This document shows, piece by piece, positions 28,314-38,439 of a stretch of DNA of 64,000 nucleotides (the stretch's first letter is position 1; every line of letters starts with the position of its first letter). The notes beneath the pieces are model-generated. The model had not been told where the DNA came from. It searched no databases and saw only the letters and a program-made list of their open reading frames with translations. The position numbers were made by a program, and so were the translations under genes. This stretch comes from Actinomyces ruminicola (GTDB taxonomy: Bacteria > Actinomycetota > Actinomycetes > Actinomycetales > Actinomycetaceae), in contig NZ_FNIM01000006.1 of NCBI RefSeq assembly GCF_900103885.1, positions 84,861 through 148,860 of the forward strand, given 5' to 3'.

Positions 28314-29486
28314 ATGAAGCTCGCGCAGCGCGGACTATTCGCACCGCCGTTCCACGCCATGAGTATCGGTGCGCGCGCCCGCGAGATCGAGGCCCAGGGG
28401 CACTCGGTGTCCAAGCTGAGTCTGGGAGAGCCCAGCTTCGGCGCCCCGCCCCCGGTGCGCGAGGCGCTCGCGCGCGCCGCCCGGCAGGATCTGCCCTACA
28501 CGCCCGCCGCCGGGCTGCCGCAGCTGCGCCAGGCGATTGCCCGCTTCTACCGGGAGCACCACCGCGTAGACGTCAGTCCCGAGCGCATCCTGGTCACCTC
28601 CGGCGCCTCAGCCGGGCTGCTGCTGGCCACGGCCCTGACGACCGAGCCGGGTGACGACGTCGTCATCGCCGATCCGTGCTACCCGTGCAACCGTGAGCTA
28701 GTGGCGTCCTTCGGGGGCCGCATCGTGATGGCGCACACCTTCGCGGAGACCCGCTACCAGCTGGACGTCGATGCCATGGAGACCGCCTGGACCCCGTACA
28801 CCAATGCGGTCATGATGGCGACGCCGTCGAACCCCACGGGCACCTCCATCCCCTTCGACGAGTTGGCTCGGCTGTGCGCTGCCGCACGCGCGCAGGGGGC
28901 GTGGCGGATCGTGGACGAGATCTATCTGGGGCTGTCCGATCCGGACGCGCAGGGCCGCCCGGCTCGCACGGTGCTCGCCACGGATCCCGACGCCATCGTC
29001 GTGTCCAGTTTCTCCAAGTACTTCGGGATGACCGGCTGGCGGTTGGGCTGGCTGGTACTGCCCGAGGAGCTCGTCGAGCCGGCGCAGAATCTGGCGGTCA
29101 ACTACTTCCTGTGCGCCTCGACGCCGGCGCAGATCGCCGCGCTGGAGGCGTTCGCCCCCGCCTCGCTCGCGCTCTGCGAGGAGCATCGGGCGGAGCTGGT
29201 CGACCGGCGCCGGCTGACGCTGGGGCGCTTGCGCAGCCTCGGCCTGGAGGTGCCGGTGGAGCCAGACGGGGCCTTCTACATCTACTTCGACGTCTCCGCC
29301 ACGGGGCTGTCCTCATGGGACTTCTGCATGCGGGCGCTGGAGGAGGCGCACGTGGCGCTGACGCCGGGGCGCGACTTCGGGGTACGCACCGCCGAGTCGC
29401 ACGTGCGCCTGTCCTATGCGGCCTCGTCAGCGGAGATCACCGAGGGGCTGGACCGGCTGGGCGGCTTCCTGGAGGGCCTGGCCTGA
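28314..29486 (+). CDS. PLP-dependent aminotransferase, class I/II
   Basis: This 390-residue fold-type I aminotransferase resembles the aspartate/aromatic aminotransferase group. The PLP lysine lies in SFSKYFGMTGWRLGW near residue 235. The substrate-contacting MMATPSNPTGT and the carboxylate-binding arginine in SHVRLSYAASS are present. The ATG has GGAAAGAG about five bases upstream. Its last 73 bases overlap the 3' end of the converging YdcF gene. The amino acid it acts on cannot be told. Confidence 0.9.
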   Translation: MKLAQRGLFAPPFHAMSIGARAREIEAQGHSVSKLSLGEPSFGAPPPVREALARAARQDLPYTPAAGLPQLRQAIARFYREHHRVDVSPERILVTSGASAGLLLATALTTEPGDDVVIADPCYPCNRELVASFGGRIVMAHTFAETRYQLDVDAMETAWTPYTNAVMMATPSNPTGTSIPFDELARLCAAARAQGAWRIVDEIYLGLSDPDAQGRPARTVLATDPDAIVVSSFSKYFGMTGWRLGWLVLPEELVEPAQNLAVNYFLCASTPAQIAALEAFAPASLALCEEHRAELVDRRRLTLGRLRSLGLEVPVEPDGAFYIYFDVSATGLSSWDFCMRALEEAHVALTPGRDFGVRTAESHVRLSYAASSAEITEGLDRLGGFLEGLA

Positions 29487-30154
29487 CCGCGGGCAAGCAG
29501 ACGCCGCACCCCGGCCAGGCCGGTGGCGGAGTTGCGCGCCCACCCGGGCACCCACGCGGACAGCCCCAGGTCGATGATCCCGGCCAGCGCGGAGGCCGGC
29601 TTGTGCAGCAGGTCCTCGCCCAGCCGGTAGTCGCGCCCCCGGGCCAGGCGTGCGGCCAGGTCGGGGCACTGCCGACGCAGAAACATCCGGGCCTTGAGCG
29701 CGTGCACGCAGTCGGAGACGATGATGATACGGGCGGAGTCCTCAAGCAGGGGGATGACGGCGACGATGTTCTCCCAGGTGGAGCGACTCGTGGTCTCAAG
29801 TGCGAGCGGTCCGGTGTAGCCGCGGTCTTCGGTGGCGTAGCGGGCCATGAGCTCGGCCTCCGTAACCGGCCCCGCCACCGCCCCGCCGGACAGCACCAGC
29901 TGGGACTCCGGCGTGCTGCGACTGCGCAGGCCGGCCCGCACACGCCTACGATTCTCGGCTCCAGCGGTGGGACCGGGATCGGCGTGCCCGAGCACCACCA
30001 CCGTCTCTCCCCCGGGCGCAGACGCCGACACGGCACCCGGCCCCAGCAGGCAGTGGGACGCGATCCAGTGCGTCGCCTCCCCAGCCGCAAGCACCGCGAC
30101 GACGACGGCGCCCAGGACCAGCGGCGCGCGACCGCTGGGGGAAGCACTGGCCAT
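29414..30154 (-). CDS. YdcF/SanA-like DUF218 membrane protein
   Basis: This 246-residue protein has one N-terminal transmembrane segment (residues 11-30) and an extracytoplasmic DUF218 domain. Typical blocks are TVVVLGHADPG, LVLSGGAVAG, ALETTSRSTWENI and IIIVSDCVHALKARMFLRR. Family members are linked to envelope integrity, but no reaction is established. The ATG has AAGGA five bases upstream. Its C-terminal tail, basic and low-complexity, is encoded by sequence that on the other strand is the end of the aminotransferase. Confidence 0.83.
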   Translation of the reverse strand: MASASPSGRAPLVLGAVVVAVLAAGEATHWIASHCLLGPGAVSASAPGGETVVVLGHADPGPTAGAENRRRVRAGLRSRSTPESQLVLSGGAVAGPVTEAELMARYATEDRGYTGPLALETTSRSTWENIVAVIPLLEDSARIIIVSDCVHALKARMFLRRQCPDLAARLARGRDYRLGEDLLHKPASALAGIIDLGLSAWVPGWARNSATGLAGVRRLLARGQARPSRKPPSRSSPSVISADEAA

Positions 30155-30209
30155 GGGGATCCTTCCGGCAAGCCTCGACGCGCCAAGACCAGGGCATGGA
30201 GCTGACAGT

Positions 30210-30281
30210 GGACCCGGCCGGGCTCGAACCGACGACCTACGCGGTGTAAACGCGTTGCTCTACCAGCTGAGCTACAGGTCC
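30210..30281 (-). tRNA. tRNA-Val (anticodon UAC)
   Basis: A 72-nt cloverleaf with acceptor GGACCTG/CGGGTCC, anticodon stem-loop ACGCG-TTTACAC-CGCGT and T arm GTCGG-TTCGAGC-CCGGC. CCA is not encoded. Confidence 0.95.
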
Positions 30282-30329
30282 TTGTCCGCCGCCACCGACG
30301 GTCGGCGGCGCGGGCGACAGTTTACGCCA

Positions 30330-30734
30330 TCAATGCCTGCGGCTGGACACGCGGATGCCGCTCCAGCGCTCGCCCATGGAGGCGGCGGAGGTGGCGTGCA
30401 TGCCGGCGGTGCGGGCCGCCTCCTCGATCTCGGTGGCGTCCACCGCCCCGGTGGTGCGGGCCTTGGGGGTCAGTACCCAGACCGTGCCGTCGCCGTCGAG
30501 GTTGGCCTGGGCGTCGACCAACAGGTCGGTCAGGTCGTCGATGTCGCCGTCGTCGTCCCGCCACCAGATGATGGCGGAGTCGGCGACGTCCTCGAAGTCC
30601 TCGTCCACCAGCTCGGTGCCGGTCTGGGCCTCGGCGGCCTGTCGTAGGGTCTCGTCGACGTCGTCGTCGTATCCGAACTCCTGGATGATGAGACCGGGGG
30701 CGAAGCCGAAGGCTCCGGCCGCTGTGCTCGCCAC
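30330..30734 (-). CDS. DUF3052 family protein
   Basis: This 134-residue acidic soluble protein, starting AGAFGFAPGLIIQEFGYDDD, is typical of DUF3052. The family is actinobacterial, of unknown function, and lies next to aceE in mycobacteria and relatives (gene-order knowledge). The GTG at 30734 has GAGAGGA about seven bases upstream and gives the family's length. The frame extends upstream without a better start. It is divergent from aceE. Confidence 0.88.
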   Translation of the reverse strand: MASTAAGAFGFAPGLIIQEFGYDDDVDETLRQAAEAQTGTELVDEDFEDVADSAIIWWRDDDGDIDDLTDLLVDAQANLDGDGTVWVLTPKARTTGAVDATEIEEAARTAGMHATSAASMGERWSGIRVSSRRH

Positions 30735-31114
30735 TGTTGTCCTCTCCGTTTCATGCCTGGGCCACACATGGACCACTCGGCCCACCCGTCGGCCGCGGTC
30801 GCGGCACTCGGTTGTGACTACTGCACTAGCCCACCGCACTGGACCCACCGGGCGCAAGCGAACACGCCCGAGAGGCCCACGCAAGCAGGTCGTTCCTTGG
30901 CGCTCCGCCACGAACACCCAGCACCCACCCAATGACTCAACTCACAATCATTCTGGGACTTTATTCCCGATTCTGGGTGCGGCGCGCGGCTCCGACCCAA
31001 TAGATTAGAACCGCTGGTCACGGATGCGACCGGCGCGGCAGCGTGGACGCCCGTCGCGCCGCAGCCGCCGCCAGCCTGTCAGAGCCGCCCGGACACGAAG
31101 AAAGAGGATCCCCG
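30735..31114. promoter_or_regulatory. aceE/DUF3052 divergent control region
   Basis: This 380-base gap is lower in GC than its surroundings. It has two ATTCTGGG copies at 30950-30957 and 30970-30977, exactly 20 bases apart, with GGGACTTTATTCCC between and around them. TAGATT at 31001-31006 is a probable aceE -10 box without a good -35. The leader to aceE is about 100 bases. The repeats look like an operator; the regulator is unknown. Confidence 0.5.
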
Positions 31115-33868
31115 GTGAGCCCCACCAACGACTCCACCCCACTCATCGACGGCCTGCTGCACAAGGTCGCGGACAACGATCCGGAGGAGACCGGCGAGTG
31201 GCGCGATTCGCTCGACGCCCTCATCGCCGAGAAGGGCGGTCCCCGGGCCCGCTTCATCCTGCTGTCCCTGCTCGCCGAGGCGCGCCGCAAGAACGTGCGC
31301 GTGCCCGCACAGACCACCACCCCGTACATCAACACCATCGACGTCGTCGACGAGCCCTTCTACCCGGGCGATGAGCAGGTCGAGCGCACCTACCGCCGCT
31401 GGCTGCGCTGGAACGCCGCCGTGATGGTCACCCGCGCGCAGCGGCCGGGCATCAGCGTCGGCGGGCACATCTCCTCCTACGCCTCCACCGCCACCCTGTA
31501 CGAGGTCGGTTTCAACCACTTCTTCCGGGGCAAGAACCACCCCGGTGGCGGCGACCACGTGTTCTTCCAGGGGCACGCCTCCCCCGGCAATTACGCCCGC
31601 GCCTTCCTGGAGGGGCGCCTGAGCGAGGCTGACCTGGACGGCTTCCGGCAGGAGGTCTCCCGCCCGGCCGGCGGGCGCGGCCTGCCCTCCTACCCGCACC
31701 CGCGACGCATGGAGGACTTCTGGGAGTTCCCGACCGTGTCCATGGGGCTGGGGCCGGCGGAGGCCATCTACCAGGCCTGGTTCGACCGCTACCTGCAGGG
31801 CGCCGGCATTAAGGACACCTCGGCGCAGCACACCTGGGCCTTCCTGGGCGACGGGGAGATGGACGAGCCCGAGTCCCGCGGCATGCTGCAGCTGGCCGCC
31901 TCCCAGCAGCTGGACAACCTCACCTTCGTGGTCAACTGCAACCTGCAGCGCCTGGACGGTCCGGTGCGCGGCAACGGCAAGATCATTCAGGAGCTGGAGG
32001 CCTGCTTCAAGGGCGCCGGCTGGAACGTCATCAAGGTGATCTGGGGGCGCGGCTGGGACCAGCTGCTGGCCGCCGACAAGGACCACGCCCTGGAGCACCT
32101 GATGATGGAGACGCTCGACGGCGACTACCAGACCTTCAAGGCCAACGACGGCGCCTACGTGCGCAAGCACTTCTTCGGCCGCGACCCGCGCACCGCCAGG
32201 CTCGTCGAGGACTGGACCGATGAGGAGATCTGGGCCCTGCAGCGCGGCGGAAACGACTATCACAAGATGTACGCCGCCTATAAGGCGGCCACCGAGCACA
32301 AGGGGCAGCCCACCGTCATCCTGGCCCAGACGGTCAAGGGCTACCTGCTGGGCTCTCACTTCGCCGGCCGCAACGCCACCCACCAGATGAAGAAGCTGGG
32401 CCTGGAGGATCTCAAGGGGCTGCGCGACCGCCTGCACATCCCCATCAGCGACGCCGAGCTGGAGGCGAACCCGAAGCTGCCGCCCTACTACCGGCCGGAT
32501 CCCGACGACCCGGCGCTGGCGTACATGCTTGAGCGCCGTCGGCAGCTGGGCGGTTTCCTGCCCGAGCGCCGTGACCCCGGCGCGCAGCTGCAGCTGCCGG
32601 GGGACGCCCCCTACGAGATTCTCAAGGGCGGCTCCGGCAAGCAGCAGGTCGCCAGCACCATGGCCTTCGTGCGCCTGCTCAAGGAACTCATCAAGGACGA
32701 GCACATCGGGCGGCGCATCGTGCCGATCATCCCGGACGAGTCGCGCACCTTCGGGCTGGAGTCGCTGTTCCCCACGCGCAAGATCTTCAACACGCAGGGG
32801 CAGAACTACACCCCCGTGGACGCCGAGATGATGCTGTCCTACCGGGAGTCGACTTCCGGGCAGCTCATGCACACCGGCATCAACGAGGCCGGCTCGGCGG
32901 CCCTGTTCCAGGTGGCCGGCACCAGCTACGCCACCCACGGCGAGCCCATGATCCCCGTGTACATCTTCTACTCGATGTTCGGGTTCCAGCGCACCGCCGA
33001 CCAGTTCTGGGCCGCCGGCGACCAGCTGACCCGCGGCTTCATCATCGGGGCGACCGCGGGCCGCACCACGCTGACCGGCGAGGGCACCCAGCACATGGAC
33101 GGCCACTCCCCGCTGCTGGCGGCCACCAACGAGGCGGTGGTCACCTACGACCCGGCCTACGCCTACGAGATCCGGCACATTGTGCGCGATGCCCTGGAGC
33201 GCTGGTACGGCCCGGATGCCGGCCGCAACCGGGACGTCATGTACTACCTGACCGTTTACAACGAGCCCCTCCCCCAGCCCGCCGAGCCCGACGGCGTCGA
33301 CGTCGAGGGGATCCTGCGGGGCCTGTACCGGCTTGACGGGCCGCCAGAGGGCGACGGGCCCGAGGTGCAGCTGCTCGCCTCCGGCGTGGCGGTGCCCTGG
33401 ATCCGCGAGGCGCGCCGGCTGCTGGCCGAGGAGTGGGGCGTGCGCGCCGGGGTGTGGTCGGTGACCAGCTGGAACGAGCTGCGCCGCGAGGCCCTGGAGG
33501 CCGACCGGCACAGCTTCCTGCACCCGGATGAGCCGGCCCGCGTGCCCTACCTGACGGCCAAGCTGGCCGGCTCCTCGGGCCCCTTCATCGCCACCAGCGA
33601 CTTCGATCATCTGGTCCCCGACCAGATCCGCGCCTGGGTGCCCGGCGACTTCCACACCCTGGGCGCCGACGGATTCGGCTTCTCCGACACCCGCTCGGCC
33701 GCCCGCCGCCACTACCTGATCGACGCCGAGTCAGTCGTCGTCAAGGCGTTGCAGGCGCTGGTGGCGCAGGGACGGGCGGACCGCTCCGTGCTGGCCCAGG
33801 CGATCGCCCGCTACCGGCTCGAGGACGTGTCCGCGGGCCGCTCCGGCGCCCAGGGCGGCGAGGCCTGA
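31115..33868 (+). CDS. aceE: Pyruvate dehydrogenase E1, homodimeric type
   Basis: AceE is the thiamine-diphosphate decarboxylase of the pyruvate dehydrogenase complex. The 917-residue length is normal for the single-chain actinobacterial form. The ThDP/Mg motif begins [12 protein letters not shown] near residue 245. Other AceE blocks are [39 protein letters not shown] and [21 protein letters not shown] 31115 is chosen because AAAGAGGA precedes it by six bases; an upstream ATG (31043) lacks a site. The matching E2 and E3 genes are at 2680 and 1205, not adjacent. Confidence 0.96.
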   Translation: MSPTNDSTPLIDGLLHKVADNDPEETGEWRDSLDALIAEKGGPRARFILLSLLAEARRKNVRVPAQTTTPYINTIDVVDEPFYPGDEQVERTYRRWLRWNAAVMVTRAQRPGISVGGHISSYASTATLYEVGFNHFFRGKNHPGGGDHVFFQGHASPGNYARAFLEGRLSEADLDGFRQEVSRPAGGRGLPSYPHPRRMEDFWEFPTVSMGLGPAEAIYQAWFDRYLQGAGIKDTSAQHTWAFLGDGEMDEPESRGMLQLAASQQLDNLTFVVNCNLQRLDGPVRGNGKIIQELEACFKGAGWNVIKVIWGRGWDQLLAADKDHALEHLMMETLDGDYQTFKANDGAYVRKHFFGRDPRTARLVEDWTDEEIWALQRGGNDYHKMYAAYKAATEHKGQPTVILAQTVKGYLLGSHFAGRNATHQMKKLGLEDLKGLRDRLHIPISDAELEANPKLPPYYRPDPDDPALAYMLERRRQLGGFLPERRDPGAQLQLPGDAPYEILKGGSGKQQVASTMAFVRLLKELIKDEHIGRRIVPIIPDESRTFGLESLFPTRKIFNTQGQNYTPVDAEMMLSYRESTSGQLMHTGINEAGSAALFQVAGTSYATHGEPMIPVYIFYSMFGFQRTADQFWAAGDQLTRGFIIGATAGRTTLTGEGTQHMDGHSPLLAATNEAVVTYDPAYAYEIRHIVRDALERWYGPDAGRNRDVMYYLTVYNEPLPQPAEPDGVDVEGILRGLYRLDGPPEGDGPEVQLLASGVAVPWIREARRLLAEEWGVRAGVWSVTSWNELRREALEADRHSFLHPDEPARVPYLTAKLAGSSGPFIATSDFDHLVPDQIRAWVPGDFHTLGADGFGFSDTRSAARRHYLIDAESVVVKALQALVAQGRADRSVLAQAIARYRLEDVSAGRSGAQGGEA

Positions 33869-33904
33869 CCTCACCGGTGGCCGCGGGGGCGGGCGGCGGG
33901 GTCT

Positions 33905-35383
33905 TCAGTGCTCCGGCTCCGCCTCCGCCGCCACCGCACGCACGTCCGGATCCGAGCCGGAGTAGTGGCGGGCGTCCCGGTAGCGGGGACGCATGAGGTT
34001 GTCCGGGCTGAGCAGCTCGTCCAGCGTCGCCTCGTCCAGCAGCCCCATCTCCAGCACCACCTCCCGCACGTTGCGGCCGGAGCGGGCGCACTCGCGCCCC
34101 ACCAGGTCGCCGTTGTGATGCCCGATCACCTCGTTCAGGTAGGTGACAATGCCGATGGAGTTCATGACGTTGCGGCGGCACACCTCCGCATTTGCCTCGA
34201 TGCCCACCACGCACAGGTCCCTCAGCGTGGTCAGCGCGTGGCGCAGCAGCCGGATCGACTCGAAGCAGGCCTGGGCGATGACCGGCTCCATGACGTTGAG
34301 CTGCAGCTGACCGGCCTCGGCGGCCATCGTCACCGTCAGGTCGTTGCCGATCACCTTGAAGCAGACCTGGTTGACCACCTCCGGGATCACCGGGTTGACC
34401 TTGGCGGGCATGATCGAGGAGCCGGCCTGCCGCTCCGGCAGCCGGATCTCGGCCAGCCCCGCCCGCGGCCCGGAGGAAAGCAGCCGCAGGTCGTTGCAGA
34501 TCTTGGACAGCTTGACGGCCAGGCGCTTAATGGCGGCGTGCATGGAGACGTAGGCGCCGGTGTCGCCGGTGGCCTCCAGCAGGTTGTGGGCGCCGGTGAC
34601 CCGCAGCCCGGTCACCTCCCGCAGGTGGCGCACCACGGTCTCCCGGTAGCCGGGCGGGGTGTTCAGGCCGGTGCCGATCGCCGTCGCCCCCAGGTTGACC
34701 TCCAGCAGCAGCGCCGAGTTGTTCATCAGTCGCGGGATCTCCTCGTCCAGCAGCTCGGCGAAGGCGCGGAACTCCGAGCCCAGGCTCATCGGCACCGCGT
34801 CCTGCAACTGGGTGCGCCCCATCTTGAGCACGTCGGCGAACTGCTTGCCCTTGGCCAGCAGGGCGTCGATCAGGTCGCACAGGTCCATCTCCAGGCCGTT
34901 GATCGCGCGGTACACGCCCAGGCGGAAGCCGGTGGGGTAGGCGTCATTGGTGGACTGGGACTTGTTGACATGGTCGTTGGGGTTGACGATGTCGTAGCGG
35001 CCCTTGGCGTAGCCCAGGTGCTCCAGGGCGAGGTTGGCGATAACCTCGTTGGTGTTCATGTTGACGCTGGTGCCCGCGCCGCCCTGGAAGACGTCGATGG
35101 GGAACTGGTCCAGGCAGCGGCCCTCAACCAGCACCTGGTCGCAGGCCCACACGATCGCGTCGGCGATCTCGCCGGTGACCGTGCCCAGCTCCTTGTTCGC
35201 CAGGGCGGAGGCCTTCTTGACCTCGACCATGCCCCGCACGAACTCCTCCTGGTCGCCCACCGTCTCCTTGGAGATGCGGAAGTTCTCGGTGGCGCGCAGC
35301 GTGTGGATCCCCCAGTAGGCGTCCAGCGGGACCTGCCGGGTGCCGAGCAGGTCCTCCTCGGTACGGGTGGCTTGTGGGGTCAT
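33905..35383 (-). CDS. aspA: Aspartate ammonia-lyase
   Basis: This 492-residue fumarase/aspartase superfamily enzyme interconverts aspartate with fumarate and ammonia. The superfamily signature is [15 protein letters not shown], and the N-terminus [20 protein letters not shown] is typical of AspA rather than class II fumarase. The ATG at 35383 has GGAGGAGA seven bases upstream. It converges with aceE and is divergent from the PucR-type regulator. Its presence between aceE and that regulator interrupts an order seen in other actinobacteria. Confidence 0.95.
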   Translation of the reverse strand: MTPQATRTEEDLLGTRQVPLDAYWGIHTLRATENFRISKETVGDQEEFVRGMVEVKKASALANKELGTVTGEIADAIVWACDQVLVEGRCLDQFPIDVFQGGAGTSVNMNTNEVIANLALEHLGYAKGRYDIVNPNDHVNKSQSTNDAYPTGFRLGVYRAINGLEMDLCDLIDALLAKGKQFADVLKMGRTQLQDAVPMSLGSEFRAFAELLDEEIPRLMNNSALLLEVNLGATAIGTGLNTPPGYRETVVRHLREVTGLRVTGAHNLLEATGDTGAYVSMHAAIKRLAVKLSKICNDLRLLSSGPRAGLAEIRLPERQAGSSIMPAKVNPVIPEVVNQVCFKVIGNDLTVTMAAEAGQLQLNVMEPVIAQACFESIRLLRHALTTLRDLCVVGIEANAEVCRRNVMNSIGIVTYLNEVIGHHNGDLVGRECARSGRNVREVVLEMGLLDEATLDELLSPDNLMRPRYRDARHYSGSDPDVRAVAAEAEPEH

Positions 35384-35560
35384 CGTGTCTCCTCCGTACG
35401 CGCCGCGGTGCGCTCGCCGTCGTCGGACGCTGGCCGGTGGTGGAGCCGACGGCGTCTCCCCCACGCCCACCCGACCTTACCCGGGCGCCCGGGCACGAAC
35501 CGGGCGCAGCGCCGCACGACCGCATTCGGCCCCGGCGGCCATGGTCGCTAGCATCGGCGC

Positions 35561-36745
35561 ATGGACCAGCTGAGCCCCTCCACGGTCACGGCCCTGCGGC
35601 ACGCGCAGAACACGCTTATCGAGCACTCCCTCGACCGCATCAGCACGGCCCACCCCTGGTACCGCACGCTGCCGGCCGCCTCCCGCGACCAGATCGACAC
35701 GGTCGCCCGCCTGGGGGTGACCATGTTCGTCGACTCGGTGGGCGAGCAGGGTGGGACGGCGGACCCGTCCGGCATCTTCAACGTGGCTCCCATCGCCCTG
35801 ACCGGCACGGTGTCGCTGGAGCAGACCCTCGACCTGGTGCGCACCGTCGTCGACGTCGTCGAGGAGGAGGCGCCCGACGTGGCCCCCGCCGCCGATCACG
35901 ACGCGGTGCGGGTGCAGGTCCTGACCTTCGGGCGCGACGTCGGTTTCGCCGCGGCGAAGGTCTACGCGCGGGTGGCCGAGGCCCGCGGCGCCTGGGACGC
36001 CCGCCTGGAAGCGGTGGCGGTGGACGCCATGCTGCACGATTCCGCCGACGACGCCGCCACTCGTGCCGGCACGGCGGGCTGGCGGGGCACCGGCCCGGTC
36101 CTGGCGATCGTCGCCCACACGGTGCTGGACGCCATGGCCACCTCGCACCTGCGTCACGAATGCCGCCAGTACGTGCAGGACTGCCTGGTGTCCGTGCACG
36201 GGGACTCGGTGATTGTGGTGCTCGGCGGCGCCTGCGCCCCCGAGCGGCCGGTGGACGAGCCGACGCCGGAGTCGGAGCTGGCGGCCGCCGCCGACCGCAT
36301 CGCCGCCGGGCTCGACGGGGCCGTGGTAATCGGGCCGGTCGTCCCCGGAGTCGCCCAGGCCGGTCGCTCACTGCGCTCGGCGCTGGCGGGGCTGCGCGCC
36401 CTGCCCGGCTGGGCGGACGCCCCCAACCCGGTGCGCGCCGACGACCTGCTGCCGGAGCGCCTGCTGGCGGGAGACCCTTTGGCCGCCGAGCAGATTCAGG
36501 TGCTGGTGACCGAGCCGCTGCGGGCCATGGGAGCGCTCTACGAGGAGACCATCGCCACCTACCTGGCGCTGGGCCGCAGCCTGGAGATGACGGCGCGCGC
36601 CCTGTTCGTCCACGCCAACACCGTCCGCTACCGGCTGGGGCGGGTCAGCCAGCAGATCGGCTGGGACGCCACCGACGCCCGCGACGGGCTCGTGCTGCAC
36701 CTGGCCGTCATCGTCGGCAGGCTTGCCGCCGCGCCAACCGAATAG
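35561..36745 (+). CDS. PucR/CdaR-family regulator, FasR-like by position
   Basis: This 394-residue protein has a C-terminal PucR-type HTH. The segment YLALGRSLEMTARALFVHAN then TVRYRLGRVSQQIGW is the canonical helix-turn-helix. The N-terminal two-thirds is a sensor-like region with no recognised ligand pocket. In Streptomyces the PucR-like FasR sits directly before fabD-fabH-acpP-fabF and controls them. Here acpP and a ketoacyl synthase follow, so the same role is inferred. The ATG is six bases after TAGCAT (35549-35554), fitting a leaderless mRNA. Confidence 0.88.
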   Translation: MDQLSPSTVTALRHAQNTLIEHSLDRISTAHPWYRTLPAASRDQIDTVARLGVTMFVDSVGEQGGTADPSGIFNVAPIALTGTVSLEQTLDLVRTVVDVVEEEAPDVAPAADHDAVRVQVLTFGRDVGFAAAKVYARVAEARGAWDARLEAVAVDAMLHDSADDAATRAGTAGWRGTGPVLAIVAHTVLDAMATSHLRHECRQYVQDCLVSVHGDSVIVVLGGACAPERPVDEPTPESELAAAADRIAAGLDGAVVIGPVVPGVAQAGRSLRSALAGLRALPGWADAPNPVRADDLLPERLLAGDPLAAEQIQVLVTEPLRAMGALYEETIATYLALGRSLEMTARALFVHANTVRYRLGRVSQQIGWDATDARDGLVLHLAVIVGRLAAAPTE

Positions 36746-36841
36746 CCCGCCGAACAACCGGCACAATGGCTGTCTTCGGCATCCCGCCGACCACATTCAC
36801 TCCGTATCTGCATCACCACGCAACGAGCAAAGGAGACCCTC

Positions 36842-37090
36842 ATGGCCAACACCCCCACCGATATCCTCGCCGCCGTCACCGAGATCGTGGCCGAGGAGGC
36901 CGGCGTCGACACCGCCCTGGTCACCCCGGACTCTCGGTTCGCCGACGACCTCGACATCGACTCCCTGGGCCTACTGACCATTGCCACCCAGGTGGAGGAG
37001 CGCTTCGGCATCGCCCTGGACGACGCCCAGATCCCGACCCTGCCGACGGTTGGCGCGCTGGTCGACCTGGTGGGCACCAAGCGGGCCTGA
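36842..37090 (+). CDS. acpP: Acyl carrier protein
   Basis: This 82-residue acidic four-helix protein has the phosphopantetheine-attachment serine Ser41 in DLDIDSLGLL. The motif is complete, so the protein should be activated by a phosphopantetheinyl transferase. The ATG has AAAGGAGA about seven bases upstream. The ketoacyl synthase gene starts six bases after its stop, so the two are one unit. It is also a possible octanoyl donor for LipB. Confidence 0.93.
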   Translation: MANTPTDILAAVTEIVAEEAGVDTALVTPDSRFADDLDIDSLGLLTIATQVEERFGIALDDAQIPTLPTVGALVDLVGTKRA

Positions 37091-37096
37091 GCACCG

Positions 37097-38356
37097 ATGC
37101 CCGCAGCCGTGCCCGCCCCGGGGCCGCGCGCCGTCGTCGTCACCGGGGTCGGAACCACTAACCCTCTGGCCGGCGACGCGCACGGCACCTGGCGGGCGCT
37201 GTGCTCCGGCCGCGGGGCCGTACGCGCACTCGACGCCGACTGGGTGAGCGCACACGACCTGCCGGTACGTATTGCCGCGCCACTCGCTGCCGAGCCCGGC
37301 GAGCAGCTTCCCCCGAGGCAGCGCCGCCGCCTGGACCGGGCCAGCCAGTGCGCCCTGCTCGCCGCCCGGGAGGCGTGGGCCCAGGCCGGGGCCCCGCAGC
37401 CGGATCCCGAACGCCTGGCCGTGTCCCTCTCCCCCGGCATCGGACCGGTGCTGTCCGTCATGGAGACCTGGGACTCGCTGCGCGAGCGGGGACCGCGCCG
37501 GGTGGCGCCGACCGCGATCCCGGCGCTCATGCCCAACGCCCCGGCCGCGGCGGTCGGCCTGAAGCTGGGGGCGCGCGCCGGCGTGCACTCGCCGGTGTCG
37601 GCCTGCGCCTCGGGGGCGGAGGCGATCGCCTACGGAGCCGACCTGATCGCGCTGGGACGCGCCGACGTCGTCGTCGCCGGGGGCACGGACGCCGCGCTGC
37701 ACCCGATGACGGTGGCCGCCTTCGCCGCCATGCGCGCACTGTCCACCCGCAATGACGATCCCGCCGCCGCCTCGCGTCCCTTCGCCCCGGACCGGGACGG
37801 GTTCGTGCTGGGCGAGGGCGCGGGCGTGCTGGTGCTGGAGGCGGCGGAGCATGCGGCCGCGCGCGATGCCCGGGCACTCGCCGTCCTCGCCGGCAGCGCG
37901 GTCACGGCCGACGCCCACGACGCCGTGCGTCCCGACCCGTCCGGGCAGCAGCAGGAGCGGGCGCTGCGGCTGGCGCTGGATCGCGCCGGCCTGGAGGTCG
38001 AGCAGGTGGGGCATGTCAATGCGCACGCCACCTCCACGCCCGCGGGCGACGCCGTGGAGGCGGCGGTGCTGGCGCGGAGCGTTCCCGGTGCGGCGGTGTC
38101 GGCGACCAAGTCCGCCACCGGGCACCTGCTCGGCGGAGCCGGCGGCCTGGAGGCGGTGCTGACCGTGCTGGCGCTGCACGAGCGGTGGCTGCCGCCAACA
38201 CTGCTGCCCGGCGGCATCGACCCGGCCATCGCGGCACTCGGCCTGGACGTGGTGGGGCCGGACGGCCGGTCGGCGCCCGCGCTGGAGGCGGCCGTGAGCA
38301 CGTCCTTCGGCTTCGGCGGCCACAACGTGGCGCTGGCCTTCACCCGCCTCCCCTAA
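37097..38356 (+). CDS. fabF: Beta-ketoacyl-[ACP] synthase II type
   Basis: This 419-residue condensing enzyme elongates acyl-ACP with malonyl-ACP. The catalytic triad is intact: Cys170 in VSACASG, His310 in NAHATSTP and His343 in KSATGHLLGG, with Lys338. It belongs to the KAS I/II group, not the FabH group. The start is ATG 37097, six bases after acpP. No fabD or fabH is present in this cluster. The protein ends directly at a dispersed repeat (38357). KasA-like use in a pathway other than bulk fatty acid synthesis cannot be excluded. Confidence 0.9.
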   Translation: MPAAVPAPGPRAVVVTGVGTTNPLAGDAHGTWRALCSGRGAVRALDADWVSAHDLPVRIAAPLAAEPGEQLPPRQRRRLDRASQCALLAAREAWAQAGAPQPDPERLAVSLSPGIGPVLSVMETWDSLRERGPRRVAPTAIPALMPNAPAAAVGLKLGARAGVHSPVSACASGAEAIAYGADLIALGRADVVVAGGTDAALHPMTVAAFAAMRALSTRNDDPAAASRPFAPDRDGFVLGEGAGVLVLEAAEHAAARDARALAVLAGSAVTADAHDAVRPDPSGQQQERALRLALDRAGLEVEQVGHVNAHATSTPAGDAVEAAVLARSVPGAAVSATKSATGHLLGGAGGLEAVLTVLALHERWLPPTLLPGGIDPAIAALGLDVVGPDGRSAPALEAAVSTSFGFGGHNVALAFTRLP

Positions 38357-38400
38357 TCGCCGAGATCGGTAGAAGTAACGTACTGAGATCGGTAGAAGTG
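38357..38400 (+). repeat. Dispersed paired GATCGGTAGAAG repeat, copy B
   Basis: Two GAGATCGGTAGAAGT motifs 23 bases apart with AACGTACT between them, beginning at the first base after the ketoacyl synthase stop codon. It lies between convergent genes. Confidence 0.85.
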
Positions 38401-38439
38401 GCAGCGGAGGGCGCCGGGCGGTTCTCCGGCTCGGGGCGT

